A stretch of DNA of 64,000 nucleotides from Limnephilus marmoratus (lineage: Eukaryota > Arthropoda > Insecta > Trichoptera > Limnephilidae): the NCBI GenBank assembly GCA_917880885.1, contig OU862930.1, positions 30,572,040 to 30,636,039 on the forward strand, in the 5' to 3' direction. Position numbers and translations under genes: made by a program. Below the pieces are notes generated by a model. The model made no database searches. It saw only the letters and a program-made list of their open reading frames with translations, and was not told where the DNA came from. Below, piece by piece: positions 1-11,185 of this stretch; position 1 is the first letter of the stretch; each line of letters begins with the position of its first letter.

Positions 1-459
1 ACGATAAGCACACGATTTTTAATTATGATTCTAATCACCTCATCCGTAGAGAGTGATGTCCAAAGTTTGGTTAAAGATAGAATACGAATTTCGAAATGAT
101 TAAATAGAAAATCATTTCGAAATGATTAAAAGTTGTGTACGAATAGATAACATAACAGGAACCGATAAGGCGTTGGAGTTTCCGAAAACGATATAATTTT
201 TTTGATAAAAGTCCAGCAGAATACAGTACGTTGCCATATTAATAGGGACAGTAACATTTTTTTGGTTTTTTGATGTTAACCCTCCCGTTGCTGAAAGGGG
301 TTCCCATAATTTATAAATTTACTATTCTCCATGTAGAATTTTTAATAGAGACTTTACGATTTCGATATTTTTTGTAATCCTGCAAAACCAATAAACACAT
401 ATTCGGCCATTAAAAAAAATATAAAATTGTCCTAGATTAAAGCGTAAAAAAATATTTTG

Positions 460-669
460 TTACTGTGTAGGTATCATTCCTTGCCTCGTATGATATTTCT
501 TGCACGCTGGAACCACATCTACGACAAAATAAATTATGAGAAATGCTCCATCTCGCTCCCGCATTAGTTCGCTTATGGATATGGTTCCCTGTTCTACTCT
601 CATCTCGCCAATTGTCAGCATCTCGTTCCCACGCACTACATCGAAATCTGCATAAGGGTGTAACGACAT
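460..669 (-). CDS. Unrecognised 69-residue open frame inside the Tc1 element
   Basis: This frame starts MSLHPYADFDVVRGNEML and ends with a stop. Its composition is protein-like: charged residues are spread evenly, and a hydrophobic stretch (AFLIIYFVVDVV) lies two-thirds along. I do not recognise the family. It lies antisense to the transposase in the otherwise empty left part of the element. It could be an exon captured by the element, a small accessory protein, or chance. No convincing splice donor was seen at its end. Confidence 0.15.
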   Translation of the reverse strand: MSLHPYADFDVVRGNEMLTIGEMRVEQGTISISELMRERDGAFLIIYFVVDVVPACKKYHTRQGMIPTQ

Positions 670-2936
670 AGTGTCCTTTACCTAAACCGTCGCCGGTCTG
701 GCTGACCCAACTAGCTGTATTTATTGGGGTTTAGCTACAGTGCGTGTCAAAACACTACAGCGGATGGTAAAAAAATAATTTGAATATTGAAAAGTTTGAA
801 GTGCGGTTTTTGTGGTATATCGTTCCATTCTTGTGATATTGCCTTTCAATAACTGTGTTCATAATGACAAGAAGGGGTCTAACTGATGAAGAATCATTGA
901 ATTATAGATAACGTTCGACCCACAAAATGTAGGCATTCAAGACAGAAATATCAACTAACTCCATATATACCTATTCGAAATAGCCATCTCCTGTTTGCCC
1001 TTACACATGGATATTGTATCACCGGTGGTGTCAACTATCGGAAGGTGACCATTCCTCCCTTTGTTTTGTTGTAATGTAAGATAATATCGGGTATCGCCAT
1101 AAAATAGTTGTGTCATCTACGAAAATAATATAATTTTTTTCGTGAATTTAAATATTGTTGACAGTTCTTCCCGTTTTTATTACTACCTATGCACTTTTTC
1201 ATCAATTTCTCTCAAACAATTTTATACTAAAAATAATTTAAAATATAACAATCTATGTATTTACCTTCACAGTTTAAAAAATCAATAAAAGTTGGGTTAT
1301 TTTATTTGAATTTTATAAGATATAATTTATCAACAAAATGCGAGAGGTTAGCGACAGGCAATTATTATGTTTATTATTAGAATTTCCCACCATAGTTGGA
1401 AGGGTATTATGGTTGGAAGGGTATTCCGAGTAAGTGGCAGAAGGGTATTTTTAAAATGAACCGTTAAAAATAAAATCCTGGCAATGCAAATAACATGAAT
1501 ATAATGACATTTGGGAAATAACCCATTAATAGTTTATTCTCTTGTACCTATAACAAGTATTATTATTTTCCAGATATTCATGGATTCTTAGGAGCATTAT
1601 TTGCATATCATTGCGCTGGTACTGCCTTCTCAGAAATTTATGATTATTACGGAACATTGAACTAACATTTTTCCCGTTTCATGTAAGCGGCACTTTGGTG
1701 GTTATTTAAATTGTTTGATCTCAAAATGGGGTTCATAATAATTATTTTTAGATTTTTACAGGCTCAATTGTTCGATTATTAAAACAGTTTAAAACCGTTC
1801 CTCAACTAGTTTCAAGTGTAGGTAATTTTATATAGCGTACGTTCACTTATAATAAATGATCTTTTATTTAAAGTGTTCTACTTCTTTCTTTTAAACCACT
1901 GTATAGTTATTTTAATTAACAGTATTTGATTCTTTGCATTTCTTTTATGTGTTACTTTGCCCTTCTTGGACCTTGCTAAATATCTGTTTTAGAAGATGAT
2001 TCAAATAAATAATAATTATAATATTTTATTATTGTATGCTGAATTTAAATAAATGATTAAATTGTTAAGTTTTTTAAGTAATTGTTGTGATACCGACAAA
2101 TTTGTATGTATATCTTGCGTAGTTTAATGTTTTATAATATTTGATATCTGCTTATTTTCTTATGTATGTAAATCAATTATCATACCCCAAATAAAATTTA
2201 AAAAAAAATCGATGTTTAGTTTTTAATTTTATTTTTGTTATTTTGGAACCACCCGGTTACAATTCGCTCCATCGGCCGCCGGTCGCACTGGCCTGCCGGC
2301 AGGTACCAAAGTACCGACTAGGAAGCTAGTCAAAGCCGTCATGGCCGGAGCGTTTGTTGATGAATGATTTTATATAAAATTAACTGAATAGGTTTTATAT
2401 TATGAAATTAACTGTAAAATGATATTTTTTAACGGAAATACATTAAACATGTAGGCCATAAGAGTAATTTTCCAACAAACTTATGAATAACTGGGAAAAA
2501 AGGCATTGAAATGATAAAATCCCTGGGGTTGTAGCGTCACCCCTCATGGTACCCAACGTTTTGTTTTTCATGTTGGCATGCCGAAGGTTAACGTTGTCTC
2601 TACTTCTAAATTACTTGGATATGGTGGCCATCCCCTTATTATTTTTGCTGCTGGTATCACCACTGACACTTTTAAGAAGTGGCAACACTGGCAAAGCTTC
2701 ACATCTGTCAAAAATTTAAGGTTATTTCTAAGTGGCCAGCATTTTTGTGAAAACGCGTGATCGAGCGTCTCGTAAATAAATATTCAAAATAATTATTTTA
2801 AGGAGTTTTATAAGTTCAGCTGTACAAATAAGTAAGTAATAATTAATTATCTATTAATTTTGTGTAGTTTTAGTTCATTTTTTTTATTTCAATGAATAGT
2901 TTTGCCATATTGACCCCAATATTGTGTTTTTTCAGG
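670..2936. other. Left interior of the Tc1 element, no gene recognised
   Basis: This stretch is AT-rich sequence with a GC-rich patch near 2265-2350. One short plus-strand frame at 2578-2760 does not resemble a known protein. A strong acceptor-like site (a T run followed by CAG) lies at about 2929-2935, just before the transposase ATG. Part of this stretch may therefore be a leader intron whose donor I could not place. Confidence 0.4.
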
Positions 2937-4043
2937 ATGGCCAGGTCTTCAGATACGTCCCCAAGGAAATGTGCGGAAATAAAAACACTTTTACTAAACA
3001 CTAAACATTCCCAGAGGGTAATAGCAGCCCTTGCAGGTGTTTCAAAGTCTGTTGTTAATAGGATAAAGAAAAAAATCTATGAAAATGTACGCCTTGAAGC
3101 GGATCGTAATGGGAAATGTGGCCGAAAAAGAATTACCACACCTCGTACTGACCGCAAAATCAGAGACGTGTGTCTACAAAATCGCAAGAAAAGTGTTTCT
3201 TTTCTGACCCTGTTGATCAATGAAGGAGGTATCAAGGTCTCTCAAAGGACAGTCCAGAGGAGATTGGCGGAGGAGGGCCTTGTTGGTTATCGGCCAGCTA
3301 AAAAACCTCGCCTCACAGCAGCCATGACGAAGAAACGACTGGAATGGGCCAAAGCACACCAACACATGACTATTGAGGACTGGAATAAGGTAATTATGTA
3401 ACATTATTGTGGTTTACAAGCTTTTAAAAAATTCCAGTGGTGTGATTATAGACTTTTCTAGGTGTGCTTCTCTGATGAGTCCATTTTCCAAATTTTGGTG
3501 GACAAATCATCGTTCGTCCGACGACGCAAGGGAGAGAAATTCCACCCGGACTGCCTTGTGGAGACGATTAAACACCCTACCAGTATCATGGTGTGGTCTG
3601 TCATCTCTTCCATGGGGATGGGGCGCCTCCACATCGTGCAAGGGACTATGAGGCAGGATCAGTACAGACAAGTACTGGAAAATCGGTTGATACCTCAAGT
3701 CGAAGAATGGTTCCCTGGTGGCCAGGATTTTGTTTTTATGCATGACTCCGCACCCTGCCATAAAGCCAGGTCTGTCACTGCATTCCTAGCTGAAAAAAAC
3801 GTGCAGGTTTTACCTTGGCCTGGGAATTCCCCTGACATGAACCCCATTGAAAACCTGTGGGAGCTCACGAAGAGGGAGATTGCCAAGGAAGTGATCACTA
3901 CCAAGCAGCAGCTCATCGAAAACCTCATCCGGGTATGGCATCACTCTCCTGAGCTAAAGCGAAATGCAAAACTGTGCATTGAGAGTATGCCACGGCGTGT
4001 ACAAGCTGTAATTGCGGCCAAAGGCGGTATTACAAAATATTAG
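2937..4043 (+). CDS. Tc1-type DD34E transposase, two coding exons
   Basis: Coding exons 2937-3389 and 3462-4043 join in frame to give 344 residues without a stop, the normal Tc1 length. Residues about 10-50 form the first helix-turn-helix (AALAGVSKSVVNRIKKK). A GRKR AT-hook-like motif follows. The second DNA-binding region (SQRTVQRRLAEEGLVGYRP) spans about 95-140. The catalytic triad is complete: D156 in VCFSDES, D246 in FMHDSAPCH and E281 in NPIENLW. The second and third acidic residues are 34 residues apart (DD34E). It would cut and rejoin the element ends at TA sites in the nucleus. The start is the ATG just after an acceptor-like CAG; an upstream in-frame ATG at 2892 would add 15 residues. 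All catalytic residues are present and no lesion is visible, so it may be functional or very recently active. Confidence 0.88.
3390..3461 (+). other. 72-bp intron in the Tc1 transposase gene
   Basis: The exon ends ...TGGAATAAG and is followed by GTAATTATG. The intron closes with TTTTCTAG before GTGTGCTTC. Removing it joins the conserved WNKV and CFSDES segments in frame, whereas reading through meets a stop within four codons. Introns are uncommon in Tc1 transposases, so this one helps define the lineage. Confidence 0.85.
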
Positions 4044-4260
4044 CTTTCTGTGCGATAATGTTTTAAAATAACAAAACAAAAAAAAATAAATGCAAATTTA
4101 CAACAAATATGGTCTATAAATTATCCAAATGAATTGTTCTTATTAATAAATAATAAAAACTGTACCTAAAGTCATAAATATCTTTGTATTGCGAGTACAA
4201 AGTGAGAAAAACGTATTTTTCATAGGTGTCCCTATTAATATGGCAACCCACTGTATATAT

Positions 4261-6470
4261 CATTTTTTTTTTTTATTTATTTTATTTATTTTGGAAAATC
4301 AACAGATATTTTACACTTGTAGTAATAACAATAATAATATACATAATACCCAATTATAGATTTTCACATAATTAAAATTATAAATAAAAAGTAAAACAAA
4401 AAGTGAGTTCCTGTACCCATAGGAACTTAACAAAAATATAACCCTGAAAATTATTAAAAAAAAGATATAAAAACACAATATAAACTGTAATAATCTGCTT
4501 AAAAAATTTCAAACATGAAGTAGGAGTCAGAAATTTGTTCTCACTTCACAACACCAATAATAATAATATGTAGGTACATTGTACATACCTACAACTCAAG
4601 AGTAAATACAATAGTAAGTCGAATGACAAGTTTAGTATGCAACTGGAAAGGATTCAAAGCAATAACATGGTAACTTGCAATACGGTCAAAAAATTATTTA
4701 ATGTTGACTATGACATACTTTTTTAAGGTACTTAAATTACATGAGAATATGTCTATATCATTAAAATTCTTATCAAATACATTACATGTTCTGAATATAA
4801 AAGCATTTTGTCTGAGATTAGTAGAACATTTTTGAAGATGAAAAATTGATTTTTCTCTGGTTCTAACGGAGGGGACTCTAAAATTAATCTCGGCCAAAAG
4901 GGGTGAACAATCAATAAAACCATTGATAATTTTATGAAGATATATTATGTCTGCAGAGTCTCTTCTAATTTTTAATGATTTAAGTCCATAAGGGTCCTGC
5001 AAGCTGTTAATTTTATGATAACCAATATTAAACTTGAAATTTAAATGATGAACAAATTTTCTTTGGATGGCTTCAATGCGTTTAATATAAATATTATATT
5101 GAGGATTCCATATTTGAGAAGCGAATTCAAGATGACTGCGAACATATGAAAAATATAATATTTTAAGTGTTTGGATGTTCTTGAATTCTTTTCCAATACG
5201 GAATAAGAATCCTAACATTCCAAGGGCTTTATTCACAATCATATTAATATGTGCCTCGAATGTGAGTTTACTATCAAGTAGAACACCTAAATCGCGAATT
5301 TGAGTAACCCTTTTGAGTGATTGGCTGGCTATATGGTAGTTATGGTCAAATTTAATTTTATTTCTTGTGAAGGTAATCACATAACATTTAGAAGTGTTCA
5401 TGTTGAGTTTATTAATTATACAATAGTCATTAAGCCTATAAAGATCTTCTTGTAATTTAATGCAGTCAATGATAGAGTTAATCGGAAGATATATTTTCAT
5501 ATCATCAGCGAAGAGTAGAACATTTGCATAATTAAAGCATTTTATAATGTCGTTGATGAAAATTGTGAATAGTAACGGTCCCAGGTGAGATCCTTGGGGT
5601 ACACCAGAAGGTATATTTACGAACTCAGAGATGAAGCCATTAATTGTTACTCCTTGAGTGCGCCCATTAAGATAAGAGACTAACCATCGATACAAATCAC
5701 CGTGAATTCCTAAAGCTAGTAATTTGGATAAAAGAAGACTGTGATCAATTTTATCAAACGCTTTCGAGAAATCTGTATAGATTACGTCAACTTGGATTTG
5801 ATCATCCATTGATTTCGAAATTTTTTTTAATAAATATGGCAAGATTAGAGACAACCGATCTTTTTTTCATAAAGCCATGTTGGTTCACGAGTATTACAGA
5901 CTGGACGCAGTTATAAAGTTGTTCGTGAACAATTTTTTCAAAAATTTTACTGAAGATTGGTAACTTAGATATCGGACGATAGTTCTGGACATCATTTTTA
6001 GGCCCAGACTTAAATACTGGTGTGATAAGAGCACACTTCCAACGATCCGGAAAGATGCCTTCTTTCAATGAGGATTGAAAGAGCAATAATAGGGGCTTCG
6101 AGATTACCTTGCTACACATTTTGATAAAGAATGCTGGAATTTTATCACTACCCGCACCCAATGAGTTAGAAATAGTATCGATTATTTTTTCTATTTTATC
6201 TTTTGAAACTGATACCGAAGAGATGTTAACTTGGTTATTTATATTATGATGGTTGGTAGAGTGTACACCGGAGGTAGTATTATAATTAAAGGTGGAGACG
6301 AAGTGCTGTGAGAACAGGTTGCATATTGCAAAAGGATTAACAGCAGTAACGTCGCCTAGTTTCATTACATGAGGTAAACTAGAATTATTTCTTTTTCCTT
6401 TAACATAAGACCAGAATTTTATGTTGGACTAATGACGATTGAACTCGTTCTTCAGAGTGGAATTCAGTTT
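4261..6470 (-). mobile_element. 5'-truncated LINE (Jockey/CR1-type), minus strand
   Basis: A T run and TTTA repeats at 4263-4295 are the poly(A) tail of an element read on the minus strand. About 400 bp of 3' non-coding sequence follows, then reverse transcriptase coding sequence to about 6.4 kb. The tail almost touches the right end of the Tc1 element. The 5' part is missing: the coding sequence runs into BEL/Pao sequence at roughly 6470. No clear target duplication was found. Confidence 0.8.
4694..6415 (-). pseudogene. LINE reverse transcriptase, frameshifted
   Basis: Two overlapping frames cover most of a non-LTR reverse transcriptase. The upstream frame (5802-6365, extending in sense to about 6415) holds the fingers region with the NYRPIS motif and a GFMKKRS block. 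The downstream frame (4694-5854) holds YTDFSKAFDKIDH, the SGVPQGSHLGPLL motif and the catalytic FADD. A C-terminal region with YVRSHLEFASQIWNP, typical of Jockey/CR1-like elements, follows. The frames differ by one base near the A runs at about 5820-5870, so the product is broken in the middle of the polymerase. The endonuclease domain is absent because of 5' truncation. It once copied the LINE RNA at a nicked target; as it stands it cannot make a full enzyme. Confidence 0.85.
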
Positions 6471-6837
6471 TGTTAACTGGGCCATCTAAGATGGGCCAAG
6501 AGTCGTTTGGCTGGACAAACCCGGAGGGCTCCGCCCACCATAACACGTTACGGATAAGAACGGCCTGATAATGGCCACGTGAAGTGATATCCGATGGATT
6601 ATCAACCGATGATGCTTGACGCCGATGATTAGATGCGATAACTGTCAAAAGCGATAATTGGTCGGGGTACCAATTCTTGTGACAAATGTCATCGGGTGGA
6701 GTGTCTGGTGGCCTCCACTTCCATCACAATACCCTGAGAGTAAGAGAATGATCAACATTCTTGAAGATTACATCAGTGAGATAGTAGTCCGACGGTAGAA
6801 AGACGCGCGAAGTTTCGGTGTGCTACAATCCCACTTC

Positions 6838-7111
6838 TGCAGTTCAAGTTGACCTCGTTTGGTATGTTCGATGACTTCGGATTGCGTTAGTTGAACTTGT
6901 TCCAGACTGGAACAGCCGATGACGATAGAATCGATATTTGAGTCCGAAGTGATCGCGTGGCGTGTGAGTGATAATGCAGTTCAAGTTGACCTCGTTTGGT
7001 ATGTTCGATGACTTCGGATTGCGTTAGTTGAACTTGTTCCAGACTGGAACAGCCGATGACGATAGAATCGATATTTGAGTCCGAAGTGATCGCGTGGCGT
7101 GTGAGTGATAA
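6838..7111. repeat. 137-bp tandem duplication inside the BEL remnant
   Basis: The segment starting TGCAGTTCAAGTTGACCTCG at 6838 is repeated, as far as I can read it, perfectly from 6975. Since 137 is not a multiple of three, the duplication shifts the pol frame. The perfect identity implies a recent event. Confidence 0.9.
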
Positions 7112-7699
7112 TCCGTAACCTTTCTTTTCTGTCAACGATCTGATAATACGATAGGACAGAATAAAGGCAGAGATATCAGAAGTCACAGGGTGTAATGGGT
7201 AATCCGGGGTAGATTCCGATAATTGATGACGCCAAAATATTCTTTGGAACGCGCTATTTGGCTCTTGAAGGCATATTTGACGATACATTTGCCGTACTTC
7301 AGCAATAAACACAGATGGTGAACGAAAGTTTTGCAGAAGTTCAGCAATGTTTATTTGAAACTTGGGAACGATAAGGAAGGCATCATTTGACGATGATTCA
7401 TTCACCTCCGTCACCGAGGCATTGAAGACAATTCGAAAATTAGTGGTAACGGTGCCCGGACGAAGAATGCAATGACGAAGTATGTGATTCATTTCCTTGA
7501 GTAAATCTTTTCCAGGAACACGTGTCATGTGATCACTGTGCAAGTAGTCAGTCATGAAAGCGAAGTACGGTTCACGTAAACTGAGCTTTAATGTACTTTT
7601 ACGTTCAAGTGAAAGGATGATACGCGAAGAGGCTTCGCGCGAACTTGGGGAAGCGATATCCTTAACCTTTTCACCAAAAGGTAAGGCTACGATGAATTG

Positions 7700-7990
7700 T
7701 CCCGAAGGGTCACGTGAGTGATTAGTGTGATGGACCTGCTCATCACGTTGTTCTTCAGGTGTGAGATGTGAAGACTGAGGGAATGTGTCCAACTCCCTCA
7801 GTTTCTTGACCTTTTCAAGAAGACGGTACTGGTTGGTTTCGATAAATTGACTAGAAAAGTCACGTGACCGATAAATGCGATACACTTGTTCACAACGTTG
7901 TTTGGTGGGCTGTAAAGACTGAGGAAATGTGTACAACTCCCTCAGTCTCTTGACTTCTTCTGGAAGACGGTACTGGTTGGTTTCGATGAA
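7700..7990. repeat. 144-bp imperfect in-frame duplication in BEL pol
   Basis: Blocks beginning ACGGTACTGGTTGGTTTCGA occur at 7823 and 7967, 144 bp apart. At protein level the motif FIETNQYRL...LREL.TFPQS occurs twice, about 48 residues apart. The copies have diverged, so this duplication is older than the one at 6838. Confidence 0.75.
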
Positions 7991-8948
7991 GGAGTTTGTT
8001 TGACGATCGGTAGCAAAACCAACCGAATCCATAAGAAGCCAACTGAATGGTGAATTGACAGCTGAAGGCTGGTGAAGATTACCCGCTAATTGGGGTCTCA
8101 AAAGCGATGGCAAGATCTCAACATCTCGAAGTATGTCAGTCGGTTCAGTGTCAGTTGTCAGTTTGTGATAGTCAGGGTCAGCACGAGGTATGTCTCTGAA
8201 GTGATGACAGGATAACTTGTTGGATTGAATCGTTGGCGATGGAAGTAACTTCGTGTTGAAGGTAGTTTGTCCCTTAACATCGACATCGAAATTAGTGACG
8301 CCTGACGCGGTTGTAGAAGATTGGCCTAAGCCACGGATTTTCTGAGAGCTGACTGGACGCTCGGCAGTGCGATTGGATATGAAGTGCGCTTGACTGTCAG
8401 AATCGGTCAACGCACGAAACTTTTGAAAACTGTCGGAGAGATCACGATTGCTAATATGAGCAGTAGGCAAACGTACGATGGAGCTGACACAGAAGTAAGC
8501 GAGGAAAAGAACTGGAGGATCAGAAAAAGAAGCTCCTTGAATGGCAAACGTGGTGGGTCGTTGGTACTCCTCTTCAGCAGAAATTTTGTCTTCCCTATGA
8601 AGAAGAGTGTGGTGCTTACGATGACATTTCTGACAATCAAACACAGATTTGCAATTCGTGAGAGAATGAGAAGGCGTGAGACAATTTAGACACCATCGGT
8701 GTGCCTTGGCGAATTGAGCACGTTCCTGAACCGATTTGAATGCAAATGATTTGCACTTAGCGATATGGTGAATACCCTTGCAAAAGCGCACTTTGAAGTG
8801 AACGCAGTCAAGGGCCCTTTGATTTCAGGTTTTGCCTTATTCATGTCACCAGTAAACGATGACGTTTGTTATGACAGCTTGATCATGAAATTTTGAAAAG
8901 TTTTGGTTTGGTACGATAATGTTCGCGGGAACGCGTTCAGTGAAAAAA

Positions 8949-8952
<4 letters not shown>

Positions 8953-8984
<32 letters not shown>
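8953..8984. repeat. (TA)n microsatellite
   Basis: An uninterrupted TA run is flanked by an A run on the left and a T run on the right. No function is suggested. Confidence 0.9.
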
Positions 8985-8992
<8 letters not shown>

Positions 8993-9324
8993 TTCATTAA
9001 TGTTTGGGTAATTAACAATTGAATAATATCTTTTTACTATTTTCACATTACACAAAAAATAAAACCAATTATAGATTTCCTCCTTCGTTGTGTAAAGTTA
9101 AGTTATATAAATATATATATGTATAATTTAATAATTTTATTTTAACTACCACGCTGTTATCTACATATTATATAATATAATACCCACACTCAGGCTTCGC
9201 CTTTGTGGGATTTTTTTGTTACTTATATTTTTTGTTATTATGTATTTACCTCTATGTAAATGTACCAAAAAACTTTGCTAATAAAACAAAATAAAAAAAA
9301 TACGATTTCACTGAGTGAGTTTAC

Positions 9325-9764
9325 TAAAGCCTCGATGACACACGGCGAGTTACAAGCTACTATCTACTAAGTTTTAAAAGCGGGTAAATCGGCGAGTGAG
9401 ATTGTCATGATGACACACAAAACAGTCTACTCGCTCAGAAGCGTAGGAAACTGAGGCCGCTACTAGCGCCAGTAACAAGAATAACGACGCCTGCGTGAAC
9501 TAATTCTTCAGATATTTGACAGTCGAAATTAACTGTTTATCGGAAGCCATTTTTGGAAACATAAATAAACCAATCACGAGCAAGCGGAGCAAGCGTGAAG
9601 GCGAGTAAAGTTGACGACCTTTCAACTTTTTTTCGTAGATTGTCAACAATCTGCTAGTCGCTGCTAGTTAGCGAGTAACACGATGACACTGGGCGAGTTT
9701 ACTAACAGATAGTGAATTTCCCAGATAGTAGCTTGTAAACTCGCCGTGAGTCATCGCGGCTTTA
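9325..9764. mobile_element. MITE with about 42-bp terminal inverted repeats
   Basis: TAAAGCCTCGATGACACACG at the left matches, inverted, the right-end sequence closing at 9764; the arms extend about 42 bp with a few mismatches. A second, diverged copy of the right end follows directly at about 9765-9822. There is no coding capacity. The superfamily is not assigned because the target duplication is unclear. Confidence 0.7.
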
Positions 9765-9822
9765 CAGAGTGAATTTCCCAGATAGTAGCTTGTAAACTCG
9801 CTTAATGTAATCGAGGCTTAAG

Positions 9823-11177
9823 TAAAATAAATCTAAAAGGCCAGGAAAGAAAATTTTAACAATTGTCTATGACTTCATTGCTGTCTATGTATAACGAAAT
9901 ATTTTGTTGACACGTGCTATCTTCAGCGTCAGTCGTTTCATCCTGTTTCAAATCTCTAATACTACATAATATCCCTTACTCTGTTTAATCCGCGCAGTTG
10001 AATTTATCATTCCATACTTCTGATTGTTATTGGTAAGTACTAATGCTGATATTAATCACATTATTCATTTATTGGCGGCTGACAGTCAAACTGATCGATA
10101 ACTGTTCTTTCTGAGTGTAACGCGGCCTAGCTTACCCTATCCGCGCTAATCCACACACCTACTTATGTAAGGGAATTCATTTTACGTTTTGTTCGATGAA
10201 CATTTAAACCGAAAATTAGAAGTCATTTGGATTAGTGTTCTCCTATTCTTTATTATAATTTAGTTTTAAGAATTCTTATTGTTAATATTGTGCTTTAGAA
10301 ATTGCTTTGTATATACTGTATATTCTTTGTTTCACATTATTTAATCAATTTTGTATTTTGTAAGGACTCGTAAGGAATACTATAGGATTAATTTTAAGTT
10401 TATTATAATTAAGCACACTTGAATACTACGTTATTATTATATTGTAGAAAAATTAAATTGCTACTTTGACTTGAGCAGTACTAGAGTAAGACAGTAACAG
10501 TGTTACGGAAGGCCGGCCGTAAATATCAGATTTTTTCATCCGATTGTCTGATCCGACAAAATCGATTGGTCGTCCGACGCGGAAAGGCGTGGCCTATTTT
10601 CATTACTTTGCGCCGGCCGTCCAATTTTATTTTTAATCCGATTTTTTTCTGATATGCGATAGCAGCTACTCGCTTTTCTTCTTCTAATCTAAATGTCTGT
10701 CATGGTATCCGTTGTTTCTTGTCTCGCTTATTGAACAAATCAGTCGCGTACTTCTTCTTAAGGCTTACAATGAATAACACAAATAACATTGGCAGAACCG
10801 TTTGTTGTAAACACTTCCCTAAATTATTAAATTGCATTGATTAAAATACTCACATTATAAAAACAGTATTTCCGATTTTCTGTTAAAAGCGGAATGGCGG
10901 ATCCAAAAAATGTAATACCGGCTTATCTTTAGAAATAGATATTCAATACTCATAATATTGAGTTTTGCCACTATTGATGGCGATTCTCAGCCGTTTTCAA
11001 ATGGCAAACGTGAGCTTAAAGTACAGTTACAGTCATTATTGTATCCTCGTTTCAAAATATGAGTTTTGTTTTGGCAAAGTATTCCAAGCAAAACCAAATA
11101 TTTAAATCTCAAGCGAATTAAATCTTCTTCTTCTATATCTAGTTTTAATTAAGTTTTAAAACCCGTTATTACATAAT
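9823..11177. other. No gene recognised
   Basis: This is AT-rich sequence without a convincing frame. A GC-richer island at 10500-10680 has partly inverted motifs (GCCGGCCGTAAATATCAGA near 10512 and its inverse near 10615-10655), suggesting a small, old transposon remnant. Nothing else can be supported. Confidence 0.4.
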
Positions 11178-11185
11178 ATGTCAGG

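Larger units (their letters stand above)
224..4254 (+). mobile_element. Tc1/mariner element with intact-looking transposase
   Basis: The two ends are inverted copies of each other. The left end (from 224) and the reverse complement of the right end (to 4254) share CAGT, two differing bases, then GTTGCCATATTAATAGGGAC. A TA dinucleotide lies immediately outside each end (222-223 and 4255-4256), as expected for Tc1/mariner insertion. The transposase gene occupies the right quarter. At about 4.0 kb the element is far longer than the usual 1.3-2 kb for Tc1. The left 2.3 kb has no recognised gene and may be a long 5' leader, an intron or an older nested insertion. The ends and target site are directly visible; activity is inference. 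Confidence 0.85.
6475..8830 (-). pseudogene. Decayed BEL/Pao gag-pol, minus strand
   Basis: A 634-residue frame (6887-8791) begins with the gag zinc-knuckle cluster (WCLNCLTPSHSLTNC, then CHRKHHTLLH). An aspartic-protease-like region reads TDSDSQAHFIS where BEL elements normally have DSGSQ. A spacer and an RT domain follow, with FRIVFNASVTEVN and MYRQICLQEP. Key residues are lost: the first catalytic Asp region reads AEV, and the YVDD box reads NIDS. Further on, a separate frame (6480-6648) keeps the VDNPSDITSRG and LWWAEPSG blocks of the BEL RNase H/integrase junction. No LTRs were recognised, and the integrase is absent where the LINE begins. Two internal tandem duplications add to the damage. 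The element is inactive. Confidence 0.85.

Noticed and set aside
8384..8689. 101-residue plus-strand frame
   Set aside because: Antisense shadow of the BEL gag zinc-knuckle region.
10500..10680. A second complete MITE
   Set aside because: Partial inverted similarity around GCCGGCCG and ATATCAGA, but no consistent termini or target duplication could be set.
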